64,000 bases of DNA from Saccharomyces paradoxus (GCF_002079055.1 NC_047496.1:372001-436000), one strand, 5' to 3'. Shown: positions 1-9,973, counted from the stretch's first letter. The notes: a model not told the origin generated them from the sequence alone. Translations and numbers: made by a program.

Positions 1-144
1 AGTTTATTGTTTATAAGAACAGTTGTGTTTACACTTACTGCCTCTGAGTATTTAAGGATTCCCAGTTTCTTGTTCAGAGGTCATTAAGAATGAACTTTTA
101 ATTTGCCTCATCGGTAGTATTAACGTCTTCTGGTGAAAAAAAAT

Positions 145-216
145 CTCCGCGACGGGGAATTGAACCCCGATCTGGCACGCGACAAGCGCCCATTCTGACC
201 ATTAAACTATCACGGA
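145..216 (-). tRNA. tD(GUC): tRNA-Asp (GUC)
   Basis: A 72-nt gene read on the minus strand. It begins TCCGTGATAG, has anticodon loop CTTGTCG with anticodon GTC, carries the B-box GGTTCAATTCC, and its acceptor ends CGCGGAG. An oligo-T run just beyond the 3' end (positions 136-143, As on the plus strand) is the Pol III terminator. It is the downstream member of a two-gene unit with tRNA-Arg, only 10 bp away. Confidence 0.97.
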
Positions 217-226
217 AGAAACAAAG

Positions 227-298
227 CACTCACGATGGGGGTCGAACCCATAATCTTCTGATTAGAAGTCAGACGCGTTGCCATTACGCCACGCGAGC
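227..298 (-). tRNA. tR(UCU): tRNA-Arg (UCU)
   Basis: A 72-nt minus-strand gene beginning GCTCGCGTGG, with anticodon TCT in the loop CTTCTAA and B-box GGTTCGACCC. There is no oligo-T terminator between it and tRNA-Asp, only a 10-bp spacer (217-226). The Arg-Asp pair is a known co-transcribed dimeric tRNA unit in Saccharomyces, with transcription driven by the Arg gene's internal promoter. Confidence 0.97.
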
Positions 299-402
299 TA
301 CTACTTGTTGAAATTTTGTACTTAAATGACATCTCTATAAGGTTGTTTATTGGCACAATTTTGGGATAGTCTAACAGATTTTCATACTGGTAGTATCATA
401 TA

Positions 403-462
403 TGAGAATTGGGTGAATAATTAGATAATTGTTGGGATTTGATTGTTGCTAAAGGCTATAAT
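403..462 (-). mobile_element. Ty1/Ty2-type delta LTR fragment
   Basis: Sixty bases match the 3' end of a delta LTR in reverse orientation, from the TGAG end through the GTTGGGATT and AAAGGCTATAAT blocks. The element is broken: only this end remains. It directly abuts a full-length delta in the same orientation, so one probably inserted into or recombined with the other. It lies about 100 bp upstream of the tRNA-Arg gene. Confidence 0.8.
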
Positions 463-795
463 TGAGAATTATGGGGGTAATTAGATAATTGTTGGGATTC
501 CATTGTTACTAAAGGCTATAATATTAGGTATATAGAATATACTAGAAGTTCTCCTCGAGGATATAGGAATCCACAAAAGGGAATCGATAGTTCTACATAG
601 TGTTATTACTTTATCTTCTTTCCTTTTATACTTTGTCATTCATTATCCTATTACATTATCAATCCTTGCATTTCAGCTTCCATTAGATTGGATGACTGTT
701 TCTCAATCTTTATGCCATCCTCTTGCACCGCATGTGATAATATACCAGCAACAAGAATACTTGTCAATGAATGATAGTTGATTCTTATCCCAACA
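463..795 (-). mobile_element. Solo delta LTR (Ty1/Ty2 family), full length
   Basis: A 333-bp LTR on the minus strand, bounded by TGAGAATT on its left and CCCAACA on its right (TGTTGGG in element orientation). The internal blocks ATCCTCGAGGAGAACTTCTA and GAAGCTGAAATGCAAGGATT (as read in element orientation) are diagnostic of delta. No internal Ty sequence remains, so this is a solo LTR left by LTR-LTR recombination. The flanking 5-mers do not match, which suggests an older or recombined copy. It sits upstream of the tRNA-Arg/Asp unit. Confidence 0.88.
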
Positions 796-1256
796 GTTAC
801 TATAGTAACTCATGCGAACAATGATAATCACTCGTTGCAATAAAGGTAATAATATTATGTTCAAAAATTATAAAAAAAGTTTAGCAATCAATAATTGTAT
901 ATAGCATTAGTCTCTGCAGCAAAAACTGGGTATTAAAAACTTCCACGAAATATATCTGACCTCGGAATCAAAATGAGTTTTAAACAATTCGTTAATCATT
1001 AGTAGCGCCGGTATACAACAGAGCATTTTGAAAATGTATTTTAGGTACAGGTTTGTTGGGGTTTTTCCCCAGTTTTTTTTTTTTTTATTTATAGTTTCTA
1101 TCTTTAAACTTTCAAAAAAATGTATATAACACTGCAACAACATAGAATAAGCTACAGAAAACATAAACAATCACGGATGAATAGGCAGCGACAGCTATAC
1201 CGATACATACGCACAACATAATGGATTCAAATTGTCTGACTTCCAGTAATTTCAAG
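796..1256. other. Intergenic stretch, no supported gene
   Basis: AT-rich spacer between the solo LTR and the OSW4 stop codon. It contains a T-run near 1071-1086. A short minus-strand open frame at 907-1170 has low-complexity composition and no recognisable domain. I see no RNA gene or promoter motif. Confidence 0.5.
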
Positions 1257-1916
1257 CTATTGAATAGCATTATATATCAGTGCTAACCAAAATATGAAAC
1301 CGATACTTCCAACTGTCACCCCTAGAAGACATGCAAAGGGTGCAACTGCGCACAAGTCAGCCACTCCTTGAGCTAGCCCCAATTCTAAGAGGCTTACAGT
1401 TAGAATTCTCTTTATTCTGTCTAAGCGTTTTTTTTTCTCTTTCGCTTCTTCCTCTTTTTCATCTTCTCTACCACCATTTATAGTAACTCGATTCTGTTCT
1501 CTATTGAGATTCTCTAAAGCATCGACTACCTTATCCCTGGAGAATTCTCTGAACCTCTTAATATATTCAAATGGCGAAACGTTCAAGGCCGCATCTAGTG
1601 CCCTTTCGACCTTTTCATATTCTATTTCGAGCGACTCAGCATCATTATTGGCCAAACTTTTGACTTTATAATTTAGGACCGCTTCTAAACCCTTCAATAT
1701 AAAATTATGTTGCTCATACTTTGCACTTATGTTTTGAAGCTGTACCGCGATAACAGGTACCTTCTCCATTGTCAGCGTTTCATATGTTCCATTACTGTCC
1801 AGGTTTTTCAATGATGTGATTAGTCTATCACCGGCATCCCTAAACTGTTGTATTGTGTTAGTTCCTGCAATTACAACAATGATGAAATAAAAATGTACGA
1901 ATAATTGGAGCCTCAT
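1257..1916 (-). CDS. OSW4: Outer spore wall protein Osw4 (Loh1)
   Basis: A 219-residue protein, the same length I recall for YJL038C (OSW4/LOH1), a sporulation gene implicated in outer spore wall assembly. Residues 1-20 form a hydrophobic signal sequence, the middle is charged with a lysine/glutamate-rich run near 150-165, and the last ~45 residues include a hydrophobic segment with the motif LAQGVADLC. It is paralogous to the divergently transcribed neighbour OSW6: both share HxFILKGL, SPFxYIKxF and GLAQGVxDLC. The start ATG is 1914-1916. The biochemical activity is unknown. A role in the spore wall secretory route is inferred from the family and the signal sequence. Confidence 0.9.
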   Translation of the reverse strand: MRLQLFVHFYFIIVVIAGTNTIQQFRDAGDRLITSLKNLDSNGTYETLTMEKVPVIAVQLQNISAKYEQHNFILKGLEAVLNYKVKSLANNDAESLEIEYEKVERALDAALNVSPFEYIKRFREFSRDKVVDALENLNREQNRVTINGGREDEKEEEAKEKKKRLDRIKRILTVSLLELGLAQGVADLCAVAPFACLLGVTVGSIGFIFWLALIYNAIQ

Positions 1917-2807
1917 TGGAAGTAGTTTGCTTCACTAAAATTTTTTTATTTTTCCTTATTGTTTTGTGGTGTCTATTTGCTGACAGTTTACACTTTAAAG
2001 TCTTAAAAAAAGCAAAAAAAAAAATGTATTTCTTTTATTTTTATTCTTCTAACAAGTGAAGTTGAAGTATTGAATCATAATATAATCATATATATATATA
2101 TATATAAAATATTTTTTTTAGTATTTTCAAGACAACCCCCGCAAGACTTATTTTCCATATTTTCATTTTTACTTCAAAGCCAGTTGCAGTAAAAGTTAAA
2201 ATAACATTCACCACGGAAACCCTTCCCACGACAGTTTGAAGTTTTCCCGCTCATCAGCTCAGATGGAAAACCACAAAAGAGGGATTGATGCACACTTTAC
2301 GCTATATCTTAATATTTTTTTTTCTCAGGGCCTTGCCTTTGAAAAGACAACATCATGTCCTAAAAAGGATGAAAAGTGACACTAAATCAATGATAATAAT
2401 TTGTCGATCCGGTCACAAAAATGGATTAATAAAAAAACACAACACACTTATTGGCGCCACAACCTAGTAATATCTTAGATTATTTTCCTTGCTTTTTTAT
2501 ACCGCAGGTCGCAGTTAGAAGAGACACAAAAATCACTTTAGGGTGTTCCTTTCGAACATAAAGTAAATCATCCTTATATTCCAAAAAGTGCTCGAGATAT
2601 TTCTCTCACTTTTTTCTCCCCATATGAAGATCAAAATTAAAATCTTTTTTGAAACTCTTTCTTGATACAGAATATATTGTAGAGCGGTATACTCTTCGAT
2701 CATTTCATTTCTCTTTTATGGGTTACATATCTCTAATTGTCTCAATAATACTTTTTTTGCTTTTCCAACAAAAATCATAATTACAGTGATAGTCACAAAA
2801 TTATAAG
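1917..2807. promoter_or_regulatory. Shared divergent promoter of OSW4 and OSW6 with MSE-like sites
   Basis: An 891-bp region separating two divergent sporulation paralogues. It contains two perfect matches to the middle sporulation element (gNCRCAAAA), GACACAAAA at 2523-2531 and GTCACAAAA at 2792-2800, the latter 8 bp before the OSW6 ATG. A weaker CCACAAAAG lies near 2270. Ndt80 binding is inferred from the motif and the known sporulation induction of these genes. A TA repeat lies at about 2089-2106. A plus-strand open frame at 2285-2467 is not supported as a gene. Confidence 0.6.
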
Positions 2808-3482
2808 ATGAAAATTCAAATAATAGGAAGAATTCTTCTGATCCAGTTGTGTTTGCTCACCATTGTATTAGCCAGCAACAGAGCAGTGGTCGAATTCGAA
2901 AGTACCGGAACCAAACTGGTCAACTCATTAAGGGTTTTGGCTAACTACTCACAGAGTTCTGTGTGTGCTGATGAAAAAATATCCGGAATCGAGAGACAGA
3001 TAGGGGAAGTTAAAGATATGTATGGTAGCCACTCTTTTATTCTGAAGGGGTTAAATGGTATACTGAATAACAAGGCAAATATGCTGGCAAGGGAAATTCA
3101 AATGGAAACTGTTGGCAATAACACATTTGAAACAGAAACAGGAAAGCTAACTAAGGGTCTGAACCGAGCCGTAAAGATATCTCCGTTTAAGTACATCAAA
3201 AAATTCAAGACCGTTTCGACTAAGAAGCTTGAAAGCCTCTTGAATAAGTATGATCTGGTTGCCAAAAAGGGCGGAGAATTGACAGAGGAACAGAAGAAAA
3301 AGAAGGAGGTGCTCTCACGGATCAGTAGAGTGGTTGCTGCAACAACGATAGAGGCTGGCCTGGCACAAGGGGTGGTTGATTTATGTATAACGGTGACAAC
3401 TAGTCTGTGCTTAGTCTCGGCCAGCATTGGAGGCGTCGGGTTTCTTATTTGGCTCACAATTATATACCAAGCTCTGACTTAG
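2808..3482 (+). CDS. OSW6: Outer spore wall protein Osw6 (Irc18)
   Basis: A 224-residue protein matching the length and layout of YJL037W (OSW6/IRC18). It has an N-terminal hydrophobic signal (residues ~5-22), a charged central region with [12 protein letters not shown] and SPFKYIKKF, and a C-terminal hydrophobic segment around [10 protein letters not shown] and GGVGFLIWL. It is the divergent paralogue of OSW4, and the two appear to be an old inverted duplication. In S. cerevisiae both are expressed in sporulation and affect the outer spore wall. The ATG at 2808 is preceded almost immediately by an MSE-like element. The exact function is unknown. Confidence 0.9.
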   Translation: MKIQIIGRILLIQLCLLTIVLASNRAVVEFESTGTKLVNSLRVLANYSQSSVCADEKISGIERQIGEVKDMYGSHSFILKGLNGILNNKANMLAREIQMETVGNNTFETETGKLTKGLNRAVKISPFKYIKKFKTVSTKKLESLLNKYDLVAKKGGELTEEQKKKKEVLSRISRVVAATTIEAGLAQGVVDLCITVTTSLCLVSASIGGVGFLIWLTIIYQALT

Positions 3483-3569
3483 GAACATGTTGCCGATTCC
3501 GTTTTTGTCACTCCTGTATATTGTTCAATCTCAGATCATTGTATATATATAGTCTTTTAACGACATTTT

Positions 3570-3887
3570 TGTTGGAATGAAATTCTAATATCATCTATTT
3601 AGTATTATATTAAAATATGCGGTGTAAGAGGATGGCATAAAGATTGATAAACAGTCATCAAAATTAAAGGAAGCTGAAATGCAAGGATTGATAAAGTAAT
3701 AGGAAAATGAATGACAACATATAAAAGGAAAGAAGATAAAACAATAACACTATGTAGAACTATCGATTCCCTTTTGTGGATTTCTATATCCTCGAGGAGA
3801 ACTTCTAGTATATTCTGTATACCTAATATTATAGCCTTTAGTAACAATGGAATCCCAACAATTATCTAATTATTCACCCAATTCTCA
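3570..3887 (+). mobile_element. Solo delta LTR (Ty1/Ty2 family) with target-site duplication
   Basis: A 318-bp LTR running from TGTTGGAATG to ATTCTCA. It is flanked by a perfect 5-bp duplication ATTTT (3565-3569 and 3888-3892), so both ends are original and the solo LTR formed by clean recombination within one insertion. The intact duplication suggests a fairly young insertion. It lies about 680 bp upstream of tRNA-Val, inside the normal Ty1 targeting window. Confidence 0.92.
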
Positions 3888-3998
3888 ATTTTTATATTTG
3901 CACTTCGGCTTCTTATTGATCTAATCATCCTGTGACCGCCGTGGATAAGAATTTTAGCGTATGAATAACAAGTACACTTAACGAATATACCCACCTTT

Positions 3999-4123
3999 TG
4001 TTGGAGTAAACATTAGTCATCGCCACTGACCTGGAAATTATTCCACTAGAATTTTTGATGATGATGAGAGCCTTTATCAACAACGAATCCCCAACAATTA
4101 TCCAATTATCCACCACATTCTCA
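3999..4123 (+). mobile_element. Degenerate delta LTR remnant
   Basis: A 125-bp segment beginning TGTTGGAGTAAAC and ending CACATTCTCA. It keeps both LTR termini and the CCCCAACAATTATCC block but is much shorter and more diverged than the neighbouring delta. It is broken and clearly older. It lies between the intact delta and the sigma LTR, upstream of tRNA-Val. Confidence 0.7.
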
Positions 4124-4206
4124 CCAACATATTTCAGTCATGAAAAGTTGAAGTACTATATTTTTGAAAAATGACTATGATGTAGCTGTAGAGTATGTCT
4201 TTATTT

Positions 4207-4549
4207 TGTTGTATTACGGGCTCGAGTAATACCGGATGTCTTGACAATCCTAAAGTCGTTTAGGAGAGTAACTTGTTGTCAGACTTATTATTAACGTAAT
4301 TCACGGAATATTACTTATCCTATATAATCTATATAAGATCTGAATCTAACTAAAGGGTGGAAGCGCGGAATCTCGGATCTAAACTAATTGTTCAGGTATT
4401 TATACGTTTGGTTGGTTTGGTTCATCTTAGGCAAGTAGGTTGCCTAGTATACTTAATCTTGTCTATTGTTTCGTACGTGTTTCATACATGTTTTATGTCT
4501 AGGTTGGTAAATCTAGTAATGCTGAGGTATCCCATTTTGAGATACAACA
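4207..4549 (-). mobile_element. Solo sigma LTR (Ty3 family)
   Basis: A 343-bp LTR in reverse orientation with termini TGTTGTATTACGGG on the left and GAGATACAACA on the right (TGTTGTATCTC in element orientation). The block GGAATCTCGGATCTAAACTA and the CTCGAGTAATACCGG block are characteristic of sigma. Flanking 5-mers TATTT and CATTT differ at one base. It ends 17 bp before the tRNA-Val gene, where Ty3 integrates at Pol III start sites. It looks whole as an LTR, with no internal Ty3 sequence. Confidence 0.9.
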
Positions 4550-4566
4550 CATTTTCAATAATAATT

Positions 4567-4640
4567 GGTTTCGTGGTCTAGTCGGTTATGGCATCTGCTT
4601 AACACGCAGAACGTCCCCAGTTCGATCCTGGGCGAAATCA
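4567..4640 (+). tRNA. tV(AAC): tRNA-Val (AAC)
   Basis: A 74-nt gene from GGTTTCGTGG to GCGAAATCA with anticodon loop CTTAACA (AAC), B-box GTTCGATCC and a 7-bp acceptor stem. T-rich terminators follow at 4643-4658. A Ty3 sigma LTR abuts its 5' flank and delta LTRs lie further upstream. Confidence 0.97.
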
Positions 4641-5045
4641 AGTTTTATTTTTATTTTTTTGTTGTCTTAATTCACAAGAAAAGTCCCTTATTCTCAAAAT
4701 TACGCTACTCTTTGTGCACAATCAAATACCATATATGCCCGATATGCAATACTAAGACATTTCATCCCTTTTCTACTTTAATTATTTATCATTCAGAATT
4801 GCAATTAGAAAATCTATGCCGCGCTTACAAGGCTCTGCCGGGTATTCGCCGGCCCAGCTGAAAGGGGTGGCAATGCCCAACAGCGATGTGTAGTTTGGCA
4901 TTAAAGAAATGAGAGGAGAATTATACCAAGCATTTGCGTGAGCGAAGTGGGGAAGTAAGATTAACCGATTAACTTCTGGTAGCAGCTCAAGCCCCCTATT
5001 GAACTTTATTTACGGTATACCACAATTTTGCTCTTTACTGGGGAT
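4641..5045. other. Intergenic region upstream of SNX4
   Basis: A 405-bp spacer between tRNA-Val and SNX4. The only notable local feature is a short GC-rich patch at about 4832-4861 containing GCCGGGTATTCGCCGGC, a pair of GCCGG elements that could be a factor site (Reb1-like or Ume6-like cores are only partial). No gene is supported. Confidence 0.4.
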
Positions 5046-6317
5046 ATGACAGACAAAAGCAAGAACGATTTAACAAGCAAAGCAAAGGATAAAGTCAGAG
5101 GTAATCCCGAGAAGCCACCATACTGGTTTGAAATCATTGTCTCTGATCCGCAGAAAAGAACAGGCGACCCAGGCTCCTCATCTGGCTACGTAAGTTATCA
5201 AATATCAACAAAGACTAACAATACGGCATTTTATGATAACCGTGGCAATTTAGAGTCTATTATAGTTGTACATAGAAGATACAGTGATTTATTGCTCTTG
5301 CATGATATTCTACTCAACGAATTCCCTGCCTGCATCATCCCACCATTACCTGATAAGAAAGTTTTCCAATACATAGCAGGCGATAGATTTAGCCAGAGAT
5401 TTACACAAAAAAGATGTCACAGTTTGCAAAATTTCCTAAGGAGGGTTTCTTTACATCCCGATCTTTCTCAATCAAAAGTTTTCAGAACTTTTTTGGTGAG
5501 CAAAGATTGGGAATCTCATCGCAAAGTTCTCCAGGAGAGTTTACAGCCAAATAAAGATGAAGTTACTGATGCCTTTATGAATGCTTTCAAAACGGTTCAT
5601 AAGCAAAACGAAGAATTCACTGAAATAAAGGAAAAAAGCGATAAACTAGATCGAACTGTGACAAAGATAGACAAACTATTTCATAAAGTTGTGAAGAAGA
5701 ACGATTCGATGTCCGAGGACTATACAAAGTTAGGCACCAATTTACAAGAATTACAAGAACTGGTTACAGGTGAAAACGAGGAACTTGCTGCGAAGTTGAA
5801 AATCTTTAATGAAGGAGTAACACAGCTGTCCTACGGCTTACAAGATCTTACGAAGTATTTGGATTACGAATATATTGTTGACTTGAAGGATCTTGAACAC
5901 TACATTGATAGTATGCGACAGCTGATCAAATTGAAGGACCAGAAACAAATAGACTACGAAGAGCTGAGTGATTATTTGACCAGGTCAATCAAAGAAAAAA
6001 ATAACTTGATTTCTGGGTACGGAGGTAGTAATTTTTTTGCTAATAAACTAGAAGAGTTAGCGGGAATAAATCAAGAGGCTTCACGCAGAGAAAAAATCAA
6101 CAAATTAGAAGGCAAGATAACGTCACTAACAGGTGAACTAGAAAATGCCAAAAAGGTAGCGGACGGATTCGAACAAGAATGCTTGAAGGAAATAGACCAT
6201 TTCGAAAGTGTTAAAACATCTGAAATCAAGCAATCTCTAGGTTCATTAGCGGACCATCACATCGAATTCTACGAACGGATACTGGAAGCATGGGAAAAAG
6301 TCGATGATAGTCTATAA
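5046..6317 (+). CDS. SNX4: Sorting nexin Snx4 (Atg24)
   Basis: A PX-BAR sorting nexin of 423 residues, the usual Snx4 length. It retrieves cargo such as the SNARE Snc1 from endosomes and acts in selective autophagy, partnering Snx41 or Snx42/Atg20. The PX domain spans about 25-155, with the PI3P-binding signature RRYSD (77-81) and PPLPDKK (99-105). The remainder is helical and coiled-coil (BAR), for example the ELQELVTGENEEL stretch and the C-terminal ILEAWEKVDD. The ATG at 5046 is chosen because an in-frame extension to 5028 would need a TTG start. It is convergent with TAD2. Confidence 0.96.
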   Translation: MTDKSKNDLTSKAKDKVRGNPEKPPYWFEIIVSDPQKRTGDPGSSSGYVSYQISTKTNNTAFYDNRGNLESIIVVHRRYSDLLLLHDILLNEFPACIIPPLPDKKVFQYIAGDRFSQRFTQKRCHSLQNFLRRVSLHPDLSQSKVFRTFLVSKDWESHRKVLQESLQPNKDEVTDAFMNAFKTVHKQNEEFTEIKEKSDKLDRTVTKIDKLFHKVVKKNDSMSEDYTKLGTNLQELQELVTGENEELAAKLKIFNEGVTQLSYGLQDLTKYLDYEYIVDLKDLEHYIDSMRQLIKLKDQKQIDYEELSDYLTRSIKEKNNLISGYGGSNFFANKLEELAGINQEASRREKINKLEGKITSLTGELENAKKVADGFEQECLKEIDHFESVKTSEIKQSLGSLADHHIEFYERILEAWEKVDDSL

Positions 6318-6458
6318 TGGTGCTTTCAATATTTTCCTATTACCCTTAATAATAGCATTGGCGCTACGATTATTTGATTATATTTATACCAAATTTAAAG
6401 AAAGAAAAACATCTACATATATACAAATGTTGCTATTACCCTATGAGCTGATTTTTAT

Positions 6459-7256
<798 letters not shown>

Positions 7257-7334
7257 TCAAGCAAAGTGTAGATCCTATTAGGACTCATCATTCATCCAAT
7301 TCTGATATGTTAGCTACTACTTTCCATTTTAATG

Positions 7335-7413
7335 GAACATTCTGGAAATTTTCACCCGGCGCGGCACCCGAGGAACTGGACAGCGTGTCGAAAAAGTTGC
7401 TTTTTTATATAAA
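7335..7413 (+). promoter_or_regulatory. KAR2 promoter: HSE, UPRE and TATA box
   Basis: Three ordered stress elements upstream of KAR2. A heat shock element at 7335-7347 has alternating GAA/TTC/GAA units with perfect spacing, and a near-unit follows. A GC-rich block follows. The 22-bp unfolded protein response element occupies 7372-7393 with its CAGCGTG core at 7381-7387, the known Hac1 target. A TATATAAA box is at 7406-7413, about 127 bp before the ATG. Order and sequence agree with the well-studied KAR2 promoter. Confidence 0.92.
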
Positions 7414-7539
7414 GGACACGAAAAGGGTTTTCTGGAAGATATAAATATGGCAGTAGATTACTGAAGGTTAACGTGTTTCAATTTTATCTTTTGAGGTCGT
7501 CAAGAGTAGTCTTAAGGGAAAAAAGCGTACCAATATACC

Positions 7540-9588
7540 ATGTTTTTCAATAGACTAAGCGCTGGCAAGCTGCTGGTACCACTCTCGGTGGTCCTGTATG
7601 CCCTTTTCGTGGTAATATTACCTTTACAGAATTCTTTCCACTCCTCCAATGTTTTAGTTAGAGGTGCCGATGATGTAGAAAACTATGGAACTGTTATCGG
7701 TATTGATTTAGGTACTACTTATTCCTGTGTTGCTGTAATGAAAAATGGTAAGACTGAAATTCTTGCCAATGAGCAAGGTAATAGAATAACCCCATCTTAC
7801 GTGGCATTCACCGATGATGAAAGATTGATTGGTGATGCTGCAAAGAATCAAGTTGCTGCCAATCCTCAAAACACCATTTTCGACATTAAGAGATTGATCG
7901 GTTTGAAATATAACGACAGATCTGTTCAAAAAGATATTAAGCACCTGCCATTTAGTGTGGTTAATAAAGATGGAAAACCAGCTGTGGAAGTCAGTGTCAA
8001 GGGGGAAAAGAAGATTTTCACCCCAGAAGAAATTTCTGGTATGATTTTGGGTAAGATGAAGCAAATTGCCGAAGATTATTTAGGCACTAAGGTCACCCAC
8101 GCCGTCGTCACTGTTCCAGCTTATTTCAATGATGCTCAAAGACAAGCCACCAAGGATGCTGGTACCATCGCCGGTTTGAACGTTTTGAGAATTGTTAATG
8201 AACCAACTGCAGCTGCCATTGCCTACGGTTTAGATAAATCTGATAAGGAACATCAAATTATTGTTTATGACTTAGGTGGTGGTACTTTTGATGTCTCTCT
8301 ATTGTCTATTGAAAACGGTGTATTCGAAGTCCAAGCCACTTCTGGTGACACTCACTTAGGTGGTGAAGATTTCGACTATAAGATCGTTCGTCAATTGATG
8401 AAAGCTTTCAAGAAGAAGCACGGTATTGATGTTTCTGACAACAACAAGGCCCTAGCTAAGTTGAAGAGAGAAGCTGAGAAGGCTAAACGTGCCTTATCCA
8501 GCCAAATGTCCACCCGTATCGAAATCGACTCATTCGTTGATGGCATTGATTTGAGTGAAACCTTGACTAGAGCTAAGTTTGAAGAATTAAACCTAGATCT
8601 TTTCAAAAAGACCTTGAAACCTGTTGAGAAAGTTTTGCAAGATTCTGGTTTGGAAAAGAAGGATGTTGATGATATTGTTTTGGTTGGTGGTTCCACAAGA
8701 ATTCCAAAGGTCCAACAATTGTTAGAATCTTTCTTTGATGGTAAGAAGGCTTCCAAGGGTATTAACCCAGATGAAGCTGTTGCATATGGTGCTGCTGTTC
8801 AAGCTGGTGTCTTATCCGGTGAAGAAGGTGTCGAGGATATTGTTTTATTGGATGTCAACGCTTTGACTCTTGGTATTGAAACCACTGGTGGTGTCATGAC
8901 TCCTTTAATCAAGAGGAATACTGCTATTCCTACAAAGAAATCTCAAATCTTCTCTACTGCCGTTGACAACCAACCAACGGTTATGATTAAGGTTTACGAG
9001 GGTGAAAGAGCCATGTCTAAGGACAACAATCTATTGGGTAAGTTTGAATTGACCGGCATCCCACCAGCACCAAGAGGTGTTCCACAAATTGAAGTCACAT
9101 TCGCACTTGATGCTAATGGTATTTTGAAGGTGTCTGCCACAGATAAGGGCACTGGTAAATCTGAATCTATCACCATCACCAACGACAAGGGTAGATTAAC
9201 TCAAGAAGAGATTGATAGAATGGTGGAAGAAGCTGAAAAATTCGCCTCTGAAGATGCTTCTATCAAGGCTAAAGTTGAATCTAGAAACAAATTGGAAAAC
9301 TACGCTCACTCTTTGAAAAACCAGGTTAATGGTGACTTGGGTGAGAAGTTGGAAGAAGAAGATAAGGAAACTTTATTAGATGCTGCTAACGACGTTTTGG
9401 AATGGTTGGATGATAACTTCGAAACCGCCATTGCTGAAGACTTCGACGAAAAGTTTGAATCTTTGTCAAAGGTCGCTTATCCAATTACTTCTAAGTTGTA
9501 CGGTGGCGCTGACGGTTCTACTGCTGCCGATTACGACGACGAAGATGAAGATGACGATGGTGATTATTTCGAACATGACGAATTGTAG
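7540..9588 (+). CDS. KAR2: ER Hsp70 chaperone Kar2 (BiP)
   Basis: A 682-residue lumenal Hsp70, identical in length to Kar2. It drives translocation into the ER, folds secretory proteins, restrains Ire1, and is needed for karyogamy. The signal peptide covers about residues 1-42. The nucleotide-binding domain has IDLGTT (55-60) and [10 protein letters not shown], the substrate domain begins near [13 protein letters not shown], and the C-terminus is acidic and ends HDEL for ER retention. Codon use is strongly biased to preferred yeast codons (GGT, TTG, AAG), as expected for an abundant protein. Upstream HSE and UPRE elements explain heat and unfolded-protein induction. Confidence 0.99.
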   Translation: MFFNRLSAGKLLVPLSVVLYALFVVILPLQNSFHSSNVLVRGADDVENYGTVIGIDLGTTYSCVAVMKNGKTEILANEQGNRITPSYVAFTDDERLIGDAAKNQVAANPQNTIFDIKRLIGLKYNDRSVQKDIKHLPFSVVNKDGKPAVEVSVKGEKKIFTPEEISGMILGKMKQIAEDYLGTKVTHAVVTVPAYFNDAQRQATKDAGTIAGLNVLRIVNEPTAAAIAYGLDKSDKEHQIIVYDLGGGTFDVSLLSIENGVFEVQATSGDTHLGGEDFDYKIVRQLMKAFKKKHGIDVSDNNKALAKLKREAEKAKRALSSQMSTRIEIDSFVDGIDLSETLTRAKFEELNLDLFKKTLKPVEKVLQDSGLEKKDVDDIVLVGGSTRIPKVQQLLESFFDGKKASKGINPDEAVAYGAAVQAGVLSGEEGVEDIVLLDVNALTLGIETTGGVMTPLIKRNTAIPTKKSQIFSTAVDNQPTVMIKVYEGERAMSKDNNLLGKFELTGIPPAPRGVPQIEVTFALDANGILKVSATDKGTGKSESITITNDKGRLTQEEIDRMVEEAEKFASEDASIKAKVESRNKLENYAHSLKNQVNGDLGEKLEEEDKETLLDAANDVLEWLDDNFETAIAEDFDEKFESLSKVAYPITSKLYGGADGSTAADYDDEDEDDDGDYFEHDEL

Positions 9589-9910
9589 ATAAAATAATTA
9601 AAATATTTGCTGCTGGAAGCTTCAAGGTCGTTAATTTATTGACTTGCATAAAATATCTACATTTCTTCTAAAATACATGCATAGCTAACTCAAATTTCGA
9701 GCTTTACACAAGTTTTGGAGGAGATTATACAGAGTATATACGTAAATATATGCATTTTTAAGTTATAAAATTAGAAAGAATGATATAGAAAATTCATTGA
9801 AGAGTATTGGGGGTAGGGTTAAAGAATCAAAGGTGGTAACTGTGTTGCAAATATGCCAATTTTATTCAACAATTTTTTCTTACCCTGATGATAATTTATT
9901 CCCCGTTCCG

Positions 9911-9973
9911 AAAATTTTTCACTGAAACAAAAAGTGCTTAAGCCCATCTCATCTCATCTCATCTCATCTCATC
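9911..9973 (+). promoter_or_regulatory. HCA4 promoter: RRPE plus CATCT/GATGAG array
   Basis: An exact RRPE (TGAAAAATTTT on the minus strand) lies at 9911-9921. At 9945-9973 there are five CATCT units plus CATC, so the minus strand reads GATGAG repeatedly. GATGAG is the core of the PAC element. RRPE plus PAC is the standard control module of ribosome biogenesis genes (Stb3 and Dot6/Tod6), which fits HCA4 beginning 67 bp downstream. That the repeated cores act as PAC sites is inference, because the flanking GC of PAC is missing. Confidence 0.65.

Noticed and set aside
907-1170. 87-codon minus-strand frame
   Set aside because: No domain, a long Lys run from a T tract, and no context supporting a gene.
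3605-3847. 80-codon frame within the delta LTR (also seen in the copy at 23187-23429)
   Set aside because: It is LTR sequence, not a gene; the same frame recurs because the LTR copies are alike.
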